DNA from: PALSA-612 sp963776375
Lineage (GTDB): Bacteria; Actinomycetota; Thermoleophilia; Gaiellales; Gaiellaceae
Assembly: GCA_963776375.1 (NCBI GenBank)
Contig: CAVZMF010000005.1
Location: forward strand, 124,001-188,000
Length of the DNA: 64,000 nt
Direction of reading: 5' to 3'
Part shown: in pieces, positions 52,073 to 62,291 of the stretch
Layout: each line of letters begins with the position of its first letter
How positions within the stretch are numbered: position 1 is the stretch's first letter
Program-made: the position numbers and the translations under genes
Notes under the pieces: generated by a model
The model's input: only the letters and a program-made list of their open reading frames with translations
Databases searched by the model: none
Told to the model about the DNA's origin: nothing

Positions 52073-54822
52073 CTATGCGCGGGAACCGAGCCGGCCGCTG
52101 AGCTGAGCGCGCGAGTGCACCCCGAGCTTCGCGTACGCGTGCGAGAGATGCGCTTCGACGGTGTGCACGGTGACGAAGAGAGCGGCCGCGATTTCCTTGT
52201 TCGAAAGGCCGTCGGCGGCCAGGGCAGCCACACGTTCCTCGGTCGGCGTGAGCCCACCGGCTGCTCTCGGTTTCCGTGCGCTGACCCGGGAGAGCTCGGC
52301 GCGTGCCTGGTCAGCCCAGCCTGTTGAGCCGATCTCGTCGAAGGCGGCGACAGCTTGCTCGAGCGCGTGGCGGGCGGCGCCCCACTGCTTCAGTCTGCGT
52401 GCTGCCCGGCCGAGCGAGAGCAGCGTCCGGGCTCGGTCGAAGCGCAGGCCGAGCCGGTCGTAGTCGTCCGTTGCCTGCAGGAGGGCTGTGGCCGCCTGCT
52501 CGTCGTAACGTGCAGCGGCAAGGGTGATGAGTCCGGCGCAGCGTCTGGCGGTGGCCAGCCCCCAGGGATGCTGCTGCTCCTCGGCCAGCCGTCGGAGCCG
52601 ATCGGTGACGCGCTTCGCCTGCTCCTGCTCGCGCATCTCGACGAGCGCCTCGACGAGGTCGGGTGCCACCGGAAACGCGCCCGGCTCGTCCACGCCTTCC
52701 CGCTCGGTGTGATCCCAGACGGTGTGCAAGCTCTCGAGCGCCCGATCGCGCTCGTGCGCGAGGAGGGCGGCAATCCCGCGCGCGCGCAACGCCTCGAGCC
52801 AGTCGAACTGAACACCCATCGCCTCGGCGCCGTCGATCGCCTCCGTCGCCCACCGCTCCGCCTCGGCTGGGACACCGCGGCCCGCGGCGAGCAGCGCCCG
52901 GCAGCGCTCGTACATGGGCGGGATCAGAAAGTCTCGATCGCCCGACTCTGACCATTCGTCGAGGAGGCGCGTTGCCTCCTCCCACGCGCCTGCTCGCAGC
53001 GCCAGCTCGCAGAGGTGCAGCCGCTGTAGTGCGTACGAGCCCGCCTCACCTCGCTCGTCGGCAATCGCCAGCAGCCGGGTGAACGTGACCCGGGCCCTGT
53101 CCAGCTCACCGCGCCAGATGAGCCGCTGACCGGCCACCCGGTCCGGCGACTCGGTCATGTGAGCCGGAACCCGAGAGGCCGCCTCAAACCGCTCGCACAC
53201 GTCGTCGATCGGGCGTCCCCTCAGGCTTCGCGCCCACGCTAGAGCGAGGAGAACGAGCCGCTCCACGTCCGGCCCGGCACGCGGCGCGATCGGCAGTACC
53301 TCCAGCGCCTCGACCTCCGCCTCGTGGATCCGCTCGACCCCGATGACGGCGCTCGACTTCTTCGCAACCACGCGTGCGCGAAGCGCGGGATCGTGCTCAG
53401 ACTCGGCCAGCGCCCGCTCGAGATGCCGTTTGTAGTCGTCGATCGTCCGGATGTGGCCGCCTTCGGAGAGAAGGAGCCACGCACGCGCACGTGGAGAGCC
53501 GGGAGCCAGCGAGGAGAGCTCCGGCGTCAGCAGGTCCGTGAGCCGCTGCGAGTCGCCTGCCGTCTCCAGGTACCCGGCGAGAGCGAGTACCCGGTCCCCG
53601 CGTGTGGGGGATCCCGGCGGCGTCAGTCGCAGCGCGTGCTCGGCCAGCTCGACCGTCTCCTGCCGGGCACCCCGCGCGGACGCGCCCGCGGCGGCCGCCC
53701 CGACCGTGGCGGCAAGGTCCTCGTCCGGAGCATCGGCTGCGAGCGCCAGATGCCGGGCGCGCAACTCCTGGTCGGCGACGACACCGGCCAGCTCGAGGTG
53801 AAGCCTCCGTCGCTCGCGGGCACGTGACCGCTTCCTCGCTGCAGCAGCGAGGAGCGGGTGCGACACGCGCACGCGGTCGCCGTCCACGATCAGGAGGCCG
53901 GCACCGACCGTGGCCTCGATCGTGTCCGCGTCCGCAAGCTCCGTCAGGTCGGATGCACGCGGGTCGGCGCTGAGGGCGACTGCGAGGAGCAGCCTGCGTC
54001 GTGGCGCGCGGAGTCTCGCGACTCGTGTCCCCAGCAGATCCTCAACCCTGTCCGGCATCGGCAACTCCTCGCCGACCGCCGGCAGCCCCTGCTCGGCCAG
54101 CACGCGGCCGAGCTCGAGCGCGAACAGCGGATTGCCCAGCGTGGAGTCGACCAACCGGCGCAAGACGTGCCGCGGCAGGTTGAGCCCGAGCCGGTCGGAG
54201 AGCAGGTGCCGCACCGCGCCGAGGCTCAGGGGGCCGACCTCGAGGCGCTCGAGCCCCGGCTCGAGCGCCTGCTCTAGTCCACTGGGGTGAGAGGGTCGTC
54301 TGGCGAGCAGGAAACGGATCGACGACCCACGCAGCCGGCGTGCGGCGAAGACGAGTACGTCTGCAGAGGGCCGGTCGAGCCAGTTGACGTCGTCGACGGC
54401 GACCAGCAGCCGCTTCCGGCCGCTCAGTGCGCGCAGCACGTTCAGGAAGCCTGCGGCGATCGCCAGCGACTCAGGGGGAGCTCCCTCCGGCGGGACCCGG
54501 ACGAGCGCAACGTCGAGCGCCCGCGCTTGCGGTGTGGGCACGGTGCGAAGTGCAGCCGTGTCGATCTCCTCGAGCAGGTCGGCCAGACCGGCGAAGGAGA
54601 ATCCGGTCTCCGCGTCGCGGGGCGAGCGGAGAGGACGCGCAGCTTGTGTCGCCGCGCAAAGTCGGTTCCAGCCTGCCACAGAGTCGTCTTGCCGACGCCT
54701 GGGCCGCCGGTGAGGACGAGACCGGCGCCGCTGCCCTCGGTGGAGACGAACCGGTCGAGCAGCGCAACCTCCGCCTCCCGGCCGAAGACGTGCCCGACCG
54801 CCCGCGTGATCGCCTGCTGCAC
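52073..54822 (-). CDS. LuxR-family regulator with AAA ATPase (LAL/MalT-like), one frameshift
   Basis: About 916 codons. ATPase: VFGREAEVALLDRF, Walker A LVLTGGPGVGKTTLWQAG, slip near 54620, ETGFSFAGLADLLEEIDT, Walker B LLVAVDDVNWLDRPSADVLV. A long tetratricopeptide-like middle (residues 350-830), then the DNA-binding end LTPTEERVAALAADGLSNKE and IAAALFVTVHTVEAHLSHAY. GTG 54822 is chosen because GGAGGGA stands 6 bases before it. It is directly upstream of the DUF4242 and peroxidase genes on the same strand, and is their likely activator. Confidence 0.9.
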
Positions 54823-54966
54823 TGCTTCCCTCCCCAGTGGGATAGCACAGGGGCTCGCGAGCCGCAGAAACCGACCCGAGCCGACTAGCAAAGCCGAGGA
54901 AGTGACACAAGCCAGTTGGCGGGCAAACCGGTCGAAGAATGCGCCCGCACTCGATTGGCGTTCGGC

Positions 54967-55593
54967 TCACGTCGCGTCGTCGACGATCTCGACGGCGTAG
55001 AGGTCGTACGCGAGCCGCTCGAGCACGGCCCTGCGCGGCTCGGGCACGGTGAAGAAGCGCTCCAGCGCGAGGTCGTCGAGCCAGGCCAGGTCCGGCCGGA
55101 GCTCGATCATCCGGCGGATCGCGGACCGGTCGCCCCCGAGCGCGACCGCGTCGAGCCGGTCGCGCTCCGGCCCGAGCACGCGCGCCGCGACCTCGGCGGC
55201 GGCGAGGAGCGCGGCGCGCGCCTGCTCCTCCCGGCGCCGCCGGAAGCGGTTCGCCGACGAGCCGCCCGCGCGGTGGCGGCCGTGGACGAGGCGCTGCCCG
55301 ACCTTGGAAGCGACGAGCTGCTCCCCCTCGAAGACGCCGACGGCGTAGCCCCCGAGCCGGACGAGCACCGCCCCGACGCGGTGGTCCTCGGCGATGGCCT
55401 CCAGCAGTGGCCCGACGCGCACGACGTCGTAATCGACCGTGTGGCGCAACGGGAAGGGCGGGCGGATGACGATCGCCTCGCCCTCGGCGGGCTCGAAGCG
55501 CGCCACGCCGTCCGCGTAGACGGAGCGTCCCGGCGTCCCGTCCAGAGGCGCGAGCCGCTTGGCGGCGTTGGCCCGGCCGACGTACCGGCTCAT
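54967..55593 (-). CDS. acVLRF1-like peptidyl-tRNA hydrolase / release factor (Vms1-ANKZF1 relative)
   Basis: 208 residues. The eRF1-like core reads VDYDVVRVGPLLEAIAEDHR, GAVLVRLGGYAVGVFEGEQL, SKVGQRLVHGRHRAGGSSAN then RFRRRREEQ, and AALLAAAEVAARVLGPERDR. From memory of the family, the loop in acVLRF1 proteins is close to GGxSQQRFxRRR; here the glutamines read Ala-Asn. The family frees nascent chains from stalled ribosomes. ATGA overlap with the upstream glycosyltransferase gene, an odd partner. Confidence 0.72.
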   Translation of the reverse strand: MSRYVGRANAAKRLAPLDGTPGRSVYADGVARFEPAEGEAIVIRPPFPLRHTVDYDVVRVGPLLEAIAEDHRVGAVLVRLGGYAVGVFEGEQLVASKVGQRLVHGRHRAGGSSANRFRRRREEQARAALLAAAEVAARVLGPERDRLDAVALGGDRSAIRRMIELRPDLAWLDDLALERFFTVPEPRRAVLERLAYDLYAVEIVDDAT

Positions 55594-56661
55594 CCCGCGA
55601 GCCGGCGGTACACGTCCTCGTGGCGGCGGGCGGTCGCCTCCCAGGTGAACTGCCGGGCGCGCGCCGGCCCGCGTTCGGCGTAGGGCGCGGGATCGTCGAG
55701 CACGGCGGCGATCGCTCGGGCCATGTCCTCGGGCGACAGCGGGTCGAAGTACTCGGCTGCGTCGCCGCAGACCTCCGGCAGTGACGTGGCACGCGACGAC
55801 GGCCACCGGGCAGCCGCAGGCCATGGCCTCGAGCGGCGGCAGGCCGAAGCCCTCGTACAGGCTGGGGAAGACGAGGGCCGACGCGGTGCTGTACAGCGAG
55901 ACGAGCTCGTCGTCGGGCACGCGGCCGCGGGTCTCGACCCCCTCCGGCAGCGCGGCCGCGACGTGGCCGCTGCCGGTGAGGACGAGCCGGAGGTCGGGCC
56001 GATCGCGGCGCAGGAGCGCGAACGCCTCGTACAGCCGTACGTGGTTCTTGTGCGGCCACGGGTTGGCCGGGTAGAGGAGGAACGGCTGCCGCGGCTCGTC
56101 GCCGGGACGGAGCCGGTCGTGGTCGACGCCGAGCGGGATCGCGACGACGCGCGCCGGGTCGAGCTCGTACCTCTGAAGCAGCGTCTCGCGGGCGTGCTCG
56201 GAGATCGCGATCACGATCCTGCTCGACGTGACCGACCGGCGGTAGAGGACCCGACGGTAGGCGAGCTCGCCGCGCGAGAAGAACTCCGGGTACGTCTCGT
56301 GCTGGAGGTCATGCACGGTCACCGCCGCCGGAGCCGTGTCGCCGGGCGGCGGGATCATCACGCTGAGCGGGAAGTGGACGGCGTCCAGGGTGTCGAGCCG
56401 CAGCGCCCGCCGGAGGCGTCCGGGGGCGGCCCAGGCGCGCGCCATCGCCGAGGCCCGGCCCGCCGTCGTCGTCCGCGCGCCGTACTCGCGGATCACCCGG
56501 CTCGGCAGCCCGTCGGCGGCGTCCTGCGCGATCGGCGGGACGAAGGCCTCGTACTCGAGCTCCCCGACTCGCGCCAGCGCCCGCGTGAGCTCGCGCGCGT
56601 ACGTCTCCGAGCCCCCGACGACCCCCGGAACGAGCGTGAGCAGACTGATTCCGACCTTCAC
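55590..56661 (-). CDS. GT4 glycosyltransferase, one frameshift
   Basis: About 357 codons from GTG. KVGISLLTLVPGVVGGSETY, VHFPLSVMIPPPGDTAPAAV, TVHDLQHETYPEFFSRGELA, IAISEHARETLLQRYELDPA, LLYPANPWPHKNHVRLYEAF, ALVFPSLYEGFGLPPLEAMA; a slip near 55780 leads to the usual end SLPEVCGDAAEYFDPLSPED. Resembles mannosyl/rhamnosyl GT4 enzymes. Divergent from the methyltransferase gene at 56703. Confidence 0.84.
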
Positions 56662-56691
56662 CCGCTTACCTTGCCGTAACAGCCCCCGGCT

Positions 56692-56697
56692 ATGATT
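56692..56697 (+). promoter_or_regulatory. -10 box (TATGAT) with leaderless start
   Basis: TATGAT ends 5 bases before ATG 56703, with TTGCCG 15 bases upstream (56671-56676) as a weak -35. The message would begin at or next to the start codon. Confidence 0.4.
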
Positions 56698-56702
56698 CGC
56701 CG

Positions 56703-57899
56703 ATGGCCGGCGAGCCCGACAAAACCCCTGCTTCTGCAGGGATTTTGCCGCCGGAAGAGGTCGACGTGGACGGGCTCTTCGCCCGGCTGCAGGAGGAGGT
56801 GCGCTGGGGCGGCTCCGCGCCGGTGGAGGGAGACCGCAGCGCGCGCCTGGCCTGGCGAAACCAGGCCGAGCGCATGTGGCCCGTGTCGGCCGAGCGGCCG
56901 ATCAGGCGGCAGCAGGGGGTGCGGGGCTTCGTCGCCTACGGCGTCAAGAAAGCTCTGCGGCCGTTTATGCGCTGGTACGTCGAGCCGCTCGCAGCCGAGC
57001 AGCGCGGCTACAACGACGCGCTGCTCAAGCTCGTGGACGAGCTGTCCGAGCGCGCCGACCTCGCCGCTGCGCGCGAGGAGGCGGCGCGCCGCTCGCTGAC
57101 CGAGCTCGAGGAGCGCCTCGCCCGGGTCGAGCGCCGGCCCGCCACGGGAGGCGCTCCGGCTCCGGCGCAGACCGTCGCCGCGCAACCGTCCGCGGCCGCC
57201 TTTCCCGACTACTTCGCCTACGAGGCGCAGGATGCGCGGCTCGACCGAGACCGTCCGCGAGCGCCAGCGCGTCTACGTGGACGAACTCCGCGATGCCGCG
57301 CCCGTGCTCGACGTCGGCTGCGGGCGCGGCGAGCTGCTCGGCCTCCTTCGCGAGGCAGGCGTCGACGCGCGGGGCGTGGACGCCGACGCCGACATGGTCG
57401 CCTACGCGCGCGGCGAGGGCCTCGACGTCGAGCAGGCGGACGCGCTCGCGTACCTCGAGTCGCTCGACGACGGCTCGCTCGGCGGGGTCTTCGCCGGGCA
57501 GGTCGTCGAGCACCTGCCGCCGCCGGCGCTCTGCGGCTGCTCGAGCTGGCCGCTCTGAAGCTCCGTCCCGGCGGACTGCTGGTCGCGGAGACGATCAACC
57601 CGCTTTCGCCGCTCGCCCTCCGCAGCTACTACGCCGACCTCACGCACGCACAGCCGCTCGTGCCCGAGACGCTGGCCCTGCTGGCCAGGCAGGCCGGCTT
57701 CCGCGAGGTCGAGACGCGTTTCCTGAACGAGCCCGCCGAGCGGCTGGCGATCCCGGACGACCCCACGATCGCCGCCAACGTGCGCAAACTGAACGACATC
57801 CTCTTCGCCCCGCTGGATTACGCGATCCTGGCGCGACGTGAGCTCGCCGACGCCAGTCGCGACGCTGCGCGGCGAAGCCCGGGCTTGGCCCGGGCGTAG
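56703..57899 (+). CDS. SAM-dependent methyltransferase with N-terminal helical region, two frameshifts
   Basis: About 399 codons. N-terminal third is helical and charged (GLFARLQEEVRWGGSAP, SLTELEERLARVERRP); slips near 57235 and 57530 connect RQRVYVDELRDAAPVLDVGC, GRGELLGLLREAGVDARGVD, VFAGQVVEHLPPPAL and LKLRPGGLLVAETINPLSPL, RLAIPDDPTIAANVRKLNDI. This is the layout of methyltransferases that cap O-antigen-type chains or modify terminal sugars. Its last codons and TAG stop are made by the dispersed repeat at 57867, so the last six or so residues may be foreign. Confidence 0.8.
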   Translation: MAGEPDKTPASAGILPPEEVDVDGLFARLQEEVRWGGSAPVEGDRSARLAWRNQAERMWPVSAERPIRRQQGVRGFVAYGVKKALRPFMRWYVEPLAAEQRGYNDALLKLVDELSERADLAAAREEAARRSLTELEERLARVERRPATGGAPAPAQTVAAQPSAAAFPDYFAYEAQDARLDRDRPRAPARLRGRTPRCRARARRRLRARRAARPPSRGRRRRAGRGRRRRHGRLRARRGPRRRAGGRARVPRVARRRLARRGLRRAGRRAPAAAGALRLLELAALKLRPGGLLVAETINPLSPLALRSYYADLTHAQPLVPETLALLARQAGFREVETRFLNEPAERLAIPDDPTIAANVRKLNDILFAPLDYAILARRELADASRDAARRSPGLARA

Positions 57900-57967
57900 C
57901 TCGGGCCGCCGGAGACGCGACCACAAGGGGAAGGGGGCCCACGGGGGAAACCGGCTGTTTCCCCCGT
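57867..57967. repeat. Dispersed palindromic repeat, copy B, plus hairpin
   Basis: 57869-57909 matches copy A (33870-33910) at 40 of 41 positions; then GGGGAAGGGGGCCCACGG (57927-57944) matches the second part of copy A. A hairpin with arms ACGGGGGAAAC and GTTTCCCCCGT (57941-57967, 11 perfect pairs, loop CGGCT) follows, ending 6 bases before the next ATG. That hairpin and the adjoining GGAAGGGGGCCC also match, in inverse orientation, the 7952-7995 region. Confidence 0.8.
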
Positions 57968-57973
57968 ACGGCG

Positions 57974-58972
57974 ATGAGAATCGCCGTGTGTCGCCCGCAG
58001 GTGCCCTTCTCCCGAGGGGGCGCCGAGATCTTCACGGACGGGCTCGTCCGGCAGCTGCGCGCCCGGGGCCACGAGGCCGAGATCGTCAGCGTGCCGTTCA
58101 AGTGGTATCCGGGGCAGCGCGTCCTGACGCAGGCGTTCCTCTGGCGGCTGCTCGACCTGACCGAGGCGGACGGGCGGCCGATCGACCTCGTCGTCGCCAC
58201 GAAGTTCCCCTCCTACTGCATACGCCACCCGAACAAGGTCGTCTGGCTCCTGCACCAGTTCCGGCAGGCCTACGAGCTCGACCGCACCGAACTCGGGCAG
58301 TTCTCCGAGTCGGCCGAGGACCGGGCGACCCGGCGCCGCGTGCAACGGCTCGACCGGACGGCGCTCGGCGAGGCGCGCAAGCTGTTCGCGACCTCCCGGA
58401 ACGTCGCCGACCGCCTGCAGCGCTCGACCGGCCTGGACGCCGAGGTGCTCCCGCACCCGCCGCAGGAGCTCGCCTACCGCACGGACGCCTACGAGCCGTT
58501 CGTCTTCTCCGTCGGCCGCCTCGACCGCGCGAAGCGGATCGACCTGCTGATCGAGGCGGCGGCGAGGCAGGGGGTCGAGCTCGTGATCTCGGGCGAGGGG
58601 CCGGACCGAGAGCGGCTCGAGCGGCTCGCGAACGGGCGCGTCCGCTTCACCGGCCGCGTTTCCGAGGCCGAGCTGGCAGATCTCTACGCCCGCTGCCGCG
58701 CGGTCTTCTACGCGCCGGTCGACGAGGACTTCGGGATGGTTCCCTTCGAGGCCTTCCTGGCCGAGAAGCCGGTGGTGACCACGACCGATTCCGGCGGGCC
58801 GCTCGACGTCGTCCGCGACGGCGAGACCGGCCGCGTCGTCGAGCCGACGGTGGATGCGGTCGCGGACGCGCTCGCGATCGGCGAACAGGACGCGCGCGCC
58901 TGGGGCCGGGCCGGAAAGGCGCTCGCCGAGCGGGTGACGTGGGAGAGCGCGATCGACAGGCTCCTCTCTTGA
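57974..58972 (+). CDS. GT4 glycosyltransferase
   Basis: 332 residues, intact. RIAVCRPQVPFSRGGAEIFT, VVATKFPSYCIRHPNKVVWL, LLHQFRQAYELDRTELGQFS, FVFSVGRLDRAKRIDLLIEA, VFYAPVDEDFGMVPFEAFLA and TTDSGGPLDVVRDGETGRVV. No ribosome site before ATG 57974; a strong hairpin ends just upstream. TTGA overlap with the next gene. It is similar to enzymes that build mannan or rhamnan side chains, but the donor cannot be named. Confidence 0.88.
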   Translation: MRIAVCRPQVPFSRGGAEIFTDGLVRQLRARGHEAEIVSVPFKWYPGQRVLTQAFLWRLLDLTEADGRPIDLVVATKFPSYCIRHPNKVVWLLHQFRQAYELDRTELGQFSESAEDRATRRRVQRLDRTALGEARKLFATSRNVADRLQRSTGLDAEVLPHPPQELAYRTDAYEPFVFSVGRLDRAKRIDLLIEAAARQGVELVISGEGPDRERLERLANGRVRFTGRVSEAELADLYARCRAVFYAPVDEDFGMVPFEAFLAEKPVVTTTDSGGPLDVVRDGETGRVVEPTVDAVADALAIGEQDARAWGRAGKALAERVTWESAIDRLLS

Positions 58973-60187
58973 AGGTCGCCTACTACTCCCCGCTGCCGCC
59001 TTCGCGGTCGGGCGTGGCCGACTACAGCGCGCTGCTCCTGCCCGAGCTCGTCGAAGCGGGTCGACGTGGCCGTCGCGCGGCACGGCCGCCTGCGCCGCTT
59101 TCCCTCCGCGGACGTCGCGCTCTACCACGTCGGCAACGACCCGGAGGCCCACGGCTGGATCGCGAAGGCGCTCGCCGCGCGGCCGGGCGTGGTCGTCCTG
59201 CACGAGTTCGTCCTCCACCACCTCGTCGCCGGACTGACGCTCGCACACGGAGACTCCCGGGGCTACCTCGACGCGATGGAGCGCGGGCACGGCCTCGCCG
59301 GGCGCCTGCTTGCGTTCGGGGTCGTCGAGGGCCGCATCCCGCCGCTCTGGGAGACGCGGCCGGAGGAGTTCCCGCTCGCCGGCGACGTGCTCGCGGCCGC
59401 CACCGGCTTGATCGTCCACTCCCGCTACGTCGAGAGCCGCGCGCGGGAGGCCGGCTTCGACGGGCCGGTCTGGCGGATCCCGCATCCCGCCTGGCCGCTG
59501 CCCGACGCGCCGCCGGCCCCGGTCGAGGGCAGTCCGCTCATCGGCTGCTTCGGGCACCTGAACGAGAGCAAGCGCATCCCGCAACTGTTCGCGGCCTTCG
59601 CGCGCCTGCGCGCCGACCACCCGGAGGCGAGGCTCCTGCTCGTCGGCGCGCTCGCCGCGCGCCTGTCCGGGATGGACATGCCCGAGGGCGTGATCCGCGA
59701 GGACTACGTCGCCGAGGAGCGGCTGTGGTCGCTGATGGCCGCCTGCGACGCGATCGTCTCGCTCCGCTCGCCGACGATGGGCGAGACCTCGGGCGCGGCG
59801 ATCAGGGCGCTGACGCTCGGCAAGCCGCTCGTCGTCTCCGACGTCGGCTGGTTCGCCGAGCTGCCGGACGACGTGGCCGTGCGCGTCCCGGTCGACGAGC
59901 GCGAGGTCGAGACGCTGGCCGACGCGCTCGAGCGGCTGGCCGCCGACGAGCAGGCGCGCGACGCCATGGGCGCGGCGGCGCGCGAACTGGCAGGTCGCGA
60001 GCACTCGCTCCCGCACGTCGCCGAGCTGTACGCGTCCGCGCTCGAGGAGGCGGCCGGCGGCATGGCCGTCCGGGAGGTGCTGCTCGGCGACATCGCCCAG
60101 GCGGCCGCCGAGGTCGCGATCGAGGCCGCAGACCCCGAGGCCGGCGAGATCTCGGCCCGGGTCAACGAGGTGGGGCTTGGCGGTTGA
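58969..60187 (+). CDS. GT4 glycosyltransferase, one frameshift
   Basis: About 406 codons from TTG. KVAYYSPLPPSRSGVADYSA, slip near 59060, then DVALYHVGNDPEAHGWIAKA, VVVLHEFVLHHLVAGLTLAH, LIVHSRYVESRAREAGFDGP, LIGCFGHLNESKRIPQLFAA, VSLRSPTMGETSGAAIRALT (E-x7 type motif, slightly unusual) and VVSDVGWFAELPDDVAVRVP. Overlaps the GT39-like gene by 11 bases. Confidence 0.84.
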
Positions 60188-62291
60188 GGCCGCGGTTCCC
60201 CCGGGCGCGCGCGAGCGCGCCGGGTCGCTCGTCCGTGCCGTCCCCGTCTGGGCCTGGCTGGTCGGGCTCGTCGCGCTCTCGACCGCGATCCGCTACGTCT
60301 TCACACGCCAGACCGTCGCGCCGTGGATCATGGTCGACGAGCTCATCTACTCCGAGCTGGCGAAGAGCTTCGCGGCCACCGGCCACTTCCTCGTCCGCGA
60401 CCACACGACCGGCTCATACGGCTACGTCTACCCGATCCTGATCGCGCCCGCGTGGGCCGCGTTCAAGGCCGTGCCCGACGCCTACGCGGCCGCGAAGGGG
60501 ATCAACTCGCTCGTCATGTCGCTGGCGGCGATCCCGGCCTACTTCCTCGCCCGCCGCGTGCTCGGCCAATGGCTGGCTCTGGCCGCCGCCGCCCTCGCGA
60601 TCTCGATCCCGTCGATGGTCTACACGGCCACGCTGATGACAGAGAACGCCTTCTACCCGATCTTCCTCACCTTCGTGCTCGTCCTCGTGATCTGGCTCGA
60701 GCGCCCGACGGTGGCGAACACGCTGATCCTGCTCGGCCTCGTCCTGCTCGCGTACCTGACGCGCCAGCAGGCGATCGCGCTCCTGCCCGCGATCCTGACG
60801 GCGCCGCTGCTCGTCGCCGGCCGGGAGGCGTTCCGGCGCTACCGGCTCATGTACGCGATCGTCGCCGCCGGCGTGCTCGTCGTCGTGGTCGAGCAGTTCG
60901 CCCGCGGCCGCTCCGTGTTCGGGATCTTCGGCGCCTATCAGGTCGCGAGCACGTCGCACTACTCGGTCGGCGAGGTGACGCGCTGGTTCCTCTACCACGT
61001 GTCCGAGCTCGACCTGTCGCTCGGCGTGCTGCCCTTCGCTGCGCTGCTCGTACTCGCCTTCGGCCTGCGCGGCCTCGGGCGGCCGCAGAAGATCTTCGTC
61101 GCCGCTGCGGTCTCGGTCAGCTTCTGGCTCGTCCTCGAGGTGGCGATCTTCGCGTCCGAGCAGTCGTTCCGCGTCGAGGAGCGAAACATGTTCTACGTCG
61201 CGCCGCTGTTCCTGATCGCGCTGCTCGTCTGGATCGACCGCGGTCTCCCGCGGGGCACGGTCTGGGCGACGGCCGCGATCATCCTCGCCGCCGCCCTTCC
61301 CGGCGCCCTGCCGTACTCGCGCTACATCGGCCTGAACGCGATCTCGGACACGATCGCGCTGCTGCCGCTGGGGTGGCTCGTCGAGCAGGGGCTCGGCCTC
61401 GACGACGTCGGGCTCGTCGTCGTCTTCATCTCCGCCGCCGCGGGCATGCTGTTCCTGTTCGTGCCGCGCCGGTACGCGCTCGTGCTGCCGCTACTCGTGC
61501 TCGTCTACTTCGCGGTGTCGCAGGCGTCGATCGAGTCCAAGCACCGGGAGCAGTCGCTCGAGGCGCTGTTCGGCGGCATCTCCTCGCCGCCGCTCCACCT
61601 GGACTGGATCGACCGCAAGGTGGGCTCCGACGCGAAGGTCGCGGCCGTGTGGACGGGCAACACCGACAAGCACACGATCTGGGAGAACGAGCTCTTCAAC
61701 CGCAGCGTGGGCACGATCTACCGCACGGGGGAGGAGCTGCCCGGCGGCCTGGCGCAGACGCCGGTGAAGGTCAGCCGCGCGACCGGCGACCTGCTCGCGG
61801 CGGGCCGGCCGGCGCGCGCGCAGTACGCGCTCGCGGACACGTCGCTCGCGCTCAAGGGCACCGTGATCGGCCGCGACGTCGCGAAGCGGATGGTGCTCTA
61901 CCGCGTGGACGGGCCACTGCGCCAGATCGCCCGCGTGAGCGGCGTCTACGGCGACACCTGGTCGGGGAAGGACGTGACCTACACGCGGCTCGACTGTCGG
62001 GGCGGGTCACTGGCCGTGCAGCTGCAGAGCGACTCGAACCTGTTCACGCGGCCGAACGTCGTCACCGCCTCGTCCGGCACCCGATCGGCGACGAATCACC
62101 TGTCGAGCGCGACCGTCCCCGTGACCGGCCGGGCGACGATGCGCGTGCCGCTCTCGCCGGTGGACGGGCGCTGCGTCGTCCGCTTCCACGTCGCGGACAC
62201 GGCGGTGCCGACAGTCGTCCTCGGTCCGCCGAACACGGACACGCGCGAGCTCGGCGTGCACTTCAACCGCTTCACGTATCGACCCTCGTGA
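60177..62291 (+). CDS. GT39/ArnT-like membrane glycosyltransferase with C-terminal exported domain
   Basis: 704 residues from TTG. About 12 helices (WAWLVGLVALSTAIRYVF, NTLILLGLVLLAYLTRQ, LVVVFISAAAGMLFLFVP). First loop APWIMVDELIYSELAKSFAA has the Asp-Glu pair of GT-C catalytic sites, then GYVYPILIAPAWAAF. Residues from about 460 onward form an extracytoplasmic domain (DRKVGSDAKVAAVWTGNTDK; later CVVRFHVADTAVPTVVLG). It would use a polyprenyl-phosphate sugar, such as that made by the GT2 enzyme at 38469. GTGA overlap with the next gene. Confidence 0.82.
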   Translation: MAVEAAVPPGARERAGSLVRAVPVWAWLVGLVALSTAIRYVFTRQTVAPWIMVDELIYSELAKSFAATGHFLVRDHTTGSYGYVYPILIAPAWAAFKAVPDAYAAAKGINSLVMSLAAIPAYFLARRVLGQWLALAAAALAISIPSMVYTATLMTENAFYPIFLTFVLVLVIWLERPTVANTLILLGLVLLAYLTRQQAIALLPAILTAPLLVAGREAFRRYRLMYAIVAAGVLVVVVEQFARGRSVFGIFGAYQVASTSHYSVGEVTRWFLYHVSELDLSLGVLPFAALLVLAFGLRGLGRPQKIFVAAAVSVSFWLVLEVAIFASEQSFRVEERNMFYVAPLFLIALLVWIDRGLPRGTVWATAAIILAAALPGALPYSRYIGLNAISDTIALLPLGWLVEQGLGLDDVGLVVVFISAAAGMLFLFVPRRYALVLPLLVLVYFAVSQASIESKHREQSLEALFGGISSPPLHLDWIDRKVGSDAKVAAVWTGNTDKHTIWENELFNRSVGTIYRTGEELPGGLAQTPVKVSRATGDLLAAGRPARAQYALADTSLALKGTVIGRDVAKRMVLYRVDGPLRQIARVSGVYGDTWSGKDVTYTRLDCRGGSLAVQLQSDSNLFTRPNVVTASSGTRSATNHLSSATVPVTGRATMRVPLSPVDGRCVVRFHVADTAVPTVVLGPPNTDTRELGVHFNRFTYRPS

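Noticed and set aside
52073..56059. A 1,328-codon minus-strand open frame
   Set aside because: It joins the LuxR/AAA regulator to antisense and shadow sequence of the acVLRF1 and GT4 genes; the regulator has its own start at 54822.
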